From: CAVTQZ01 sp963737015
GTDB lineage: Bacteria; Actinomycetota; Acidimicrobiia; Acidimicrobiales; UBA8190
Direction of reading: 5' to 3'
Length of the DNA stretch: 64,000 nucleotides
Assembly (NCBI GenBank): GCA_963737015.1
Contig: CAVTQZ010000001.1
Coordinates: 1,054,001-1,118,000 of the forward strand
Part shown: one piece after another, positions 60,706 to 64,000 of the stretch
How the letters are laid out: the number at the start of each line of letters is the position of its first letter
How positions within the stretch are numbered: position 1 is the first letter of the stretch
Translations under genes and position numbers: made by a program
Notes under the pieces: generated by a model
Told to the model about the DNA's origin: nothing
The model's database searches: none
Seen by the model: only the letters and a program-made list of their open reading frames with translations

Positions 60706-61970
60706 CGCTCTTCCGCCTTCGCCTCGAGCAGGCGGATGGCGAGCGATTCGCGCGCCACGGACTCTTGTTTTTCGCCCTCGCTCTCCTGCTTGCGCAGGTT
60801 CCTGAGAGTGACAGTGCCGCTCTCTAGCTCACGCTCTCCAACGATCGCCGCAAAACGCGCACCCGAACGGTCTGCGAGCTTCAACTGGGCGTTCATGGAG
60901 CGCCCGTCGTACCCGCGCAGAGCGATCAGACCTGATTCACGGAGCTCCGCGGTGATCTCTCGGGCCACACCACCACCGGTCACGTCGACCACGTAAACGT
61001 CCGGCCCCCGAGGTGGGGCGTCGAAGACACTTTCGGCGTCGCAAGCCAGCAGAAGACGCTCTATCCCGATGCCGAACCCGATGCCCGGTGTCGGGGGGCC
61101 GCCTATGGCCTCCGAGAGCCCGTCGTACCGCCCGCCACCGCCTATCGCATTCTGTGCGGTGTCGAGCGCCGAGGCGGCAAATTCGAAGGTGGTTCGCGTG
61201 TAGTAGTCGAGACCGCGAACGAGCCGTGGCTCGAGCCGGTACGGGACGCGAAGAGCCTCGAGACCCTCTCTCACCCGGGCGAAGTGGTCGGCACAGGCGG
61301 CGTCGAGGAAGTCGATCATCTTCGGCGCGTCCTCGGTCGCATCCCTGCACTCGGGGCGCTTGCAGTCGAGCACCCGTAACGGGTTCGCTTCGAAGGTCTC
61401 GCGGTGGTCGTCGCAAAGAAGATCCCTGCGCTCTCCCAGGTACTCACGCAGCGCGTTGGCGTACGCGGGACGGTCGGCGGCGCAACCCATCGAGTTGACG
61501 GCGAGGTCCACCTGGCTGAGTCCGAGATCGGAATAGAACCTCGCACCGAGGGCGACGACCTCGACGTCCAGATCCGGGTCATCGCTCCCGAGCACCTCCA
61601 CGCCGAGCTGGTGGTGCTGGCGGTATCTGCCTGCCTGGGGACGCTCGTATCGAAACGCAGGGGTCACGTACCACACCTTCCACGGCACCGCGGGGTGGTG
61701 CTGAACGAAGGCCCGGACGACGGGCGCGGTGCCTTCCGGTCGCAGAGCAAGCAGTCGCCCGCCGCGGTCGGAGAACTCGTACATCTCCTTGCCGATGACC
61801 TCGCTCGCCTCGCCGACGCCGCGCCGGAATAGCCCCGCGTCCTCGATCATCGGCGTCAGTAGCAACCCGTACCCGGCGAGACGCACGTGCGCGGCGAAGG
61901 AAGCGACGAGCGCTTCCCAACGCGCCGACTCCGGCCACAGGACATCTCGTGTTCCGACCGGCGCTTTGAC
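60702..61970 (-). CDS. hisS: Histidyl-tRNA synthetase (start codon unclear)
   Basis: The protein has about 422 residues, with VKAPVGTRDVLWPESARWEA, LLTPMIEDAGLFRRGVGEAS, LRPEGTAPVVRAFVQHH (motif 2), FRYERPQAGRYRQHHQLGVE, LVRGLDYYTRTTFEF (HisA motif), GGGGRYDGLSEAIGG and GFGIGIERLLLACD (motif 3). The conserved protein begins at the GTC codon at 61970, and no ATG, GTG or TTG in this frame precedes it closely. An ATG at 61999 lies in a neighbouring frame (MLNRDPNAAP), so a one-base indel between 61970 and 61999, or an unusual start, is likely. It overlaps aspS by 4 bases. Confidence 0.93.
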   Translation of the reverse strand, partial: VKAPVGTRDVLWPESARWEALVASFAAHVRLAGYGLLLTPMIEDAGLFRRGVGEASEVIGKEMYEFSDRGGRLLALRPEGTAPVVRAFVQHHPAVPWKVWYVTPAFRYERPQAGRYRQHHQLGVEVLGSDDPDLDVEVVALGARFYSDLGLSQVDLAVNSMGCAADRPAYANALREYLGERRDLLCDDHRETFEANPLRVLDCKRPECRDATEDAPKMIDFLDAACADHFARVREGLEALRVPYRLEPRLVRGLDYYTRTTFEFAASALDTAQNAIGGGGRYDGLSEAIGGPPTPGIGFGIGIERLLLACDAESVFDAPPRGPDVYVVDVTGGGVAREITAELRESGLIALRGYDGRSMNAQLKLADRSGARFAAIVGERELESGTVTLRNLRKQESEGEKQESVARESLAIRLLEAKAEER

Positions 61971-62143
61971 GGTGCCGCGTTCGGATCTCGGTTCAGCATC
62001 GCCCTCGTCGCCGCGCTCGACATCGCCCTCGACCCTGCGAGAGCGAGCGGAGGGGGGGCCGAACGCGTGGGCTCGACGGGCTCGAACGCGAGCGCGAGGT
62101 TCCTTCCGCCGGTTCTGCCGGCAATTCCTCGCCCACTTTCTGG

Positions 62144-64000
62144 TCAGCTCTTTCGGCCGGGAAGGGTGCGGTACGCGTCGAAGACGCCGTCGAGATGCTT
62201 GAGCGAGGTGAGCAGCGAGTCGAGGTGGACGGGGTCGGCCAATTCGACTTCGAAGGTCATTCGGCTCACGCGGTCGGGTGCGGTATGGCTCACGGAGGCG
62301 ATGATGTTCAGGTGGTGCTCGGAGACGACGCGTGTCACGTCCGCCAGGAGGCGTGACCGGTCGAAGGCGAGCACCTCGACGGAGGCGATGAAGACGGTCG
62401 TGCCCTCGCGGTCCCACTCGACCTCGATGAGGCGTTCCTGCTCGCCGTTGGCGAGGACGCCGGCGTTGGCGCAATCCGCTCGATGCACGCTCACGCCGCG
62501 GCCGCGAGTGACGAATCCGACGATGTTGTCGCCCGGGACGGGGGTGCAGCAGCGGCTCAGCCGCACCATGACGTCGTCGAGCCCCTCCACATAGACACCC
62601 GCGGACGTTCGCCGCCGTGCGCGCGAGCGCAGGCCCGGCCCGACCGTCGTCGGGAGCTGTTCCTCGTAGTCGCCTCCGCGCAGGTCCCGCGCCAGGCGTT
62701 GTGCCAGAGAGCGCGCCGAGACGTGGCCGTCTCCGATCGCGGCGTGCATGGCCTCGAGGTCCGTGTACTTGAGCTCCTCCGCCAGCCGGGCGAGCGTGTT
62801 CGAAGCTGCGAGCTTCTGCAACGGCAAGCCCTCGCGACGGAGTGCCTTCGCCAGCTCCTCGCGCCCTGTCTCGATCGCGTCCTCGCGACGTTCCCGGCTG
62901 AACCACTGGCGGATCTTGTTGCGGGCCCGAGGGGACGCCACCATCTTCAACCAGTCGCGAGACGGCCCGGCGTTCGGCACCTTGGAAGTGACGATCTCGA
63001 CCGTGTCGGCCGACTGGAGCTTCGTCTCGAGGGGGACGAGGCGGCTGTTCACCTTGGCGCCGATGCAGCGGTGCCCGACCTCGGTGTGGATCGAGTATGC
63101 GAAGTCGATCGGTGTCGATCCCGCCGGGAGCGCGATCACCTTTCCCTTAGGGGTGAAGACGTAGACCTCGTCCTGCTCTAAGTCGAGCTTCAGGTTCTCG
63201 AGGAACTCGAAGGGGTCGACGGTCTCGGACTGCCAGTCGACGATCCGCTGGAGCCACTCCATCTCGGCGGTGGTTACGCCCGGGTCCTTGCCCTTCTCCT
63301 TGTAGCCCCAGTGCGCGGCGATCCCGTACTCCGCGCGCCTGTGCATCTCGTGCGTACGGATCTGCACCTCGATGAGCTTTCCGTCGAGCCCCACAACCGT
63401 CGTGTGCAGCGACTGGTAGAGGTTGAACTTGGGCGAGTTGATGTAGTCCTTGAAGCGTCCCTGTACGGGGCTCCATATCGCGTGGATCGAGCCGAGGGCC
63501 GCCCAGCAATCCTTCTCGGACTCGACGACGACGCGGATACCGAGCAAGTCGTGTATCTCGGCGAATTCCTTCTCGCGCACGACCATCTTCTCGTAGATGC
63601 TCCAGAGGTGCTTCGGGCGTCCTCGCACGTCCGCTTCGACGCCCGACGACGCCAGGCGCTCACGCACGGCTACCAGGACGCGCTCGAGATACTCCTCACG
63701 CTCGGGGGCCCGGGTCGCGACCATCTGCTCTATCTCGGTGAAGCGCTTCGGGTGAAGGGTGGAGAAGGCGAGGTCCTCGAGCTGCCACTTGAGCTCCTGG
63801 ATGCCGAGCCGGTGCGCCAGCGGGGCGTAGATGTCGAGGGTCTCCTGGGCGGTGCGACGCTGCTTCCATTCCGGCATCGCCGAGATCGTCCGCATGTTGT
63901 GGAGCCGGTCTGCGAGCTTGATGACCAGGACCCGCCAGTCCTTCGCCATCGCGACGAGCATCTTTCGGACCGTGGCGGCCTGTTGGGCCTCCTTCGAGTC
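62144..64000 (-). CDS. relA: RelA/SpoT-type (p)ppGpp synthetase/hydrolase (5' part beyond the window)
   Basis: This enzyme makes and hydrolyses (p)ppGpp in the stringent response. The window holds the last 618 codons, so the start is missing. Visible are the end of the HD hydrolase domain (DWRVLVIKLADRLHNMRTIS), the synthetase domain (IHDLLGIRVVVESEKDCWAA, FNLYQSLHTTVVG, EVQIRTHEMHRRAEYGIAAH), the TGS domain (VYVFTPKGKVIALPAGSTPI), a zinc-finger region (VMVRLSRCCTPVPGDNIVGF) and the ACT domain ending in LKHLDGVFDAYRTLPGRKS. Both domains' motifs look complete, so it is a bifunctional actinobacterial Rel. The hisS coding region follows about 170 bases downstream. Confidence 0.95.
   Translation of the reverse strand, partial: DSKEAQQAATVRKMLVAMAKDWRVLVIKLADRLHNMRTISAMPEWKQRRTAQETLDIYAPLAHRLGIQELKWQLEDLAFSTLHPKRFTEIEQMVATRAPEREEYLERVLVAVRERLASSGVEADVRGRPKHLWSIYEKMVVREKEFAEIHDLLGIRVVVESEKDCWAALGSIHAIWSPVQGRFKDYINSPKFNLYQSLHTTVVGLDGKLIEVQIRTHEMHRRAEYGIAAHWGYKEKGKDPGVTTAEMEWLQRIVDWQSETVDPFEFLENLKLDLEQDEVYVFTPKGKVIALPAGSTPIDFAYSIHTEVGHRCIGAKVNSRLVPLETKLQSADTVEIVTSKVPNAGPSRDWLKMVASPRARNKIRQWFSRERREDAIETGREELAKALRREGLPLQKLAASNTLARLAEELKYTDLEAMHAAIGDGHVSARSLAQRLARDLRGGDYEEQLPTTVGPGLRSRARRRTSAGVYVEGLDDVMVRLSRCCTPVPGDNIVGFVTRGRGVSVHRADCANAGVLANGEQERLIEVEWDREGTTVFIASVEVLAFDRSRLLADVTRVVSEHHLNIIASVSHTAPDRVSRMTFEVELADPVHLDSLLTSLKHLDGVFDAYRTLPGRKS

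Overview
The window is GC-rich bacterial DNA with dense, mostly overlapping genes, many GTG and TTG starts, and a mycothiol synthase (mshD). This places it in the Actinomycetota. The gene order and the secreted repeat protein point to a deep-branching class such as Acidimicrobiia; this is an inference, since no rRNA is present. Two gene neighbourhoods are the kind found in actinobacteria: polA with a PdtaR-type ANTAR regulator at the left end, and relA-hisS-aspS-rarA-alaS-ruvX-mltG-aroE at the right end (here all on the minus strand).

Layout. 1-3.4 kb: polA (cut by the edge), pdtaR and a small coiled-coil gene. 3.4-5.0 kb: an SOS-box-like site, a decayed HTH/LAGLIDADG gene, tRNA-Leu(CAA) and a cupin gene. 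5.1-11.7 kb: a type II fatty acid synthesis operon, fabD-fabH-fabG-acpP-fabF, followed by a UbiB-family kinase. 11.7-14.1 kb: accessory genes (two small cytosolic genes, then two exported proteins on the other strand). 14.2-17.9 kb: trpC-trpF-trpB-trpA, diverging from a two-component system (18.0-20.2 kb). 20.2-28.9 kb: hisD-hisC-hisB-hisH-hisA-hisF, a GroES-like gene, hisI, trpE and ygfZ as one tightly packed minus-strand cluster. 29-36.3 kb: nth, mshD, a VIT-family transporter, and a lipid-catabolism-like group (DapB-like reductase, MaoC hydratase, acyl-CoA dehydrogenase, alpha/beta hydrolase). 36.4-45 kb: a second two-component system, a polyprenol-phosphate mannosyltransferase, an AI-2E permease-like protein, a lysylphosphatidylglycerol-synthase-type membrane protein and ppk. 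45-49 kb: two convergent SEDS cell-wall polymerases, a bifunctional nuclease and a short MscS channel. 49-64 kb: the aroE-to-relA block, interrupted by a secreted S53 peptidase with six 42-residue repeats.

The biosynthetic genes fit together. The two trp blocks supply trpE, C, F, B and A, but trpD and trpG are not in the window. The his cluster supplies hisD, C, B, H, A, F and I, but no hisG or hisE is in the window.

A striking property is the number of interrupted reading frames in otherwise well-conserved genes: hisF, ygfZ, an alpha/beta hydrolase (twice), a DUF5666-like protein, a VIT transporter, ruvX, mltG and the LAGLIDADG gene (three times); hisS also has no standard start codon. Most fit a single extra base. 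Uncorrected sequencing error is the simplest explanation, because hisF, ruvX and hisS are housekeeping genes, but recoding is not excluded. Gene ends given for these entries assume the repaired frame.
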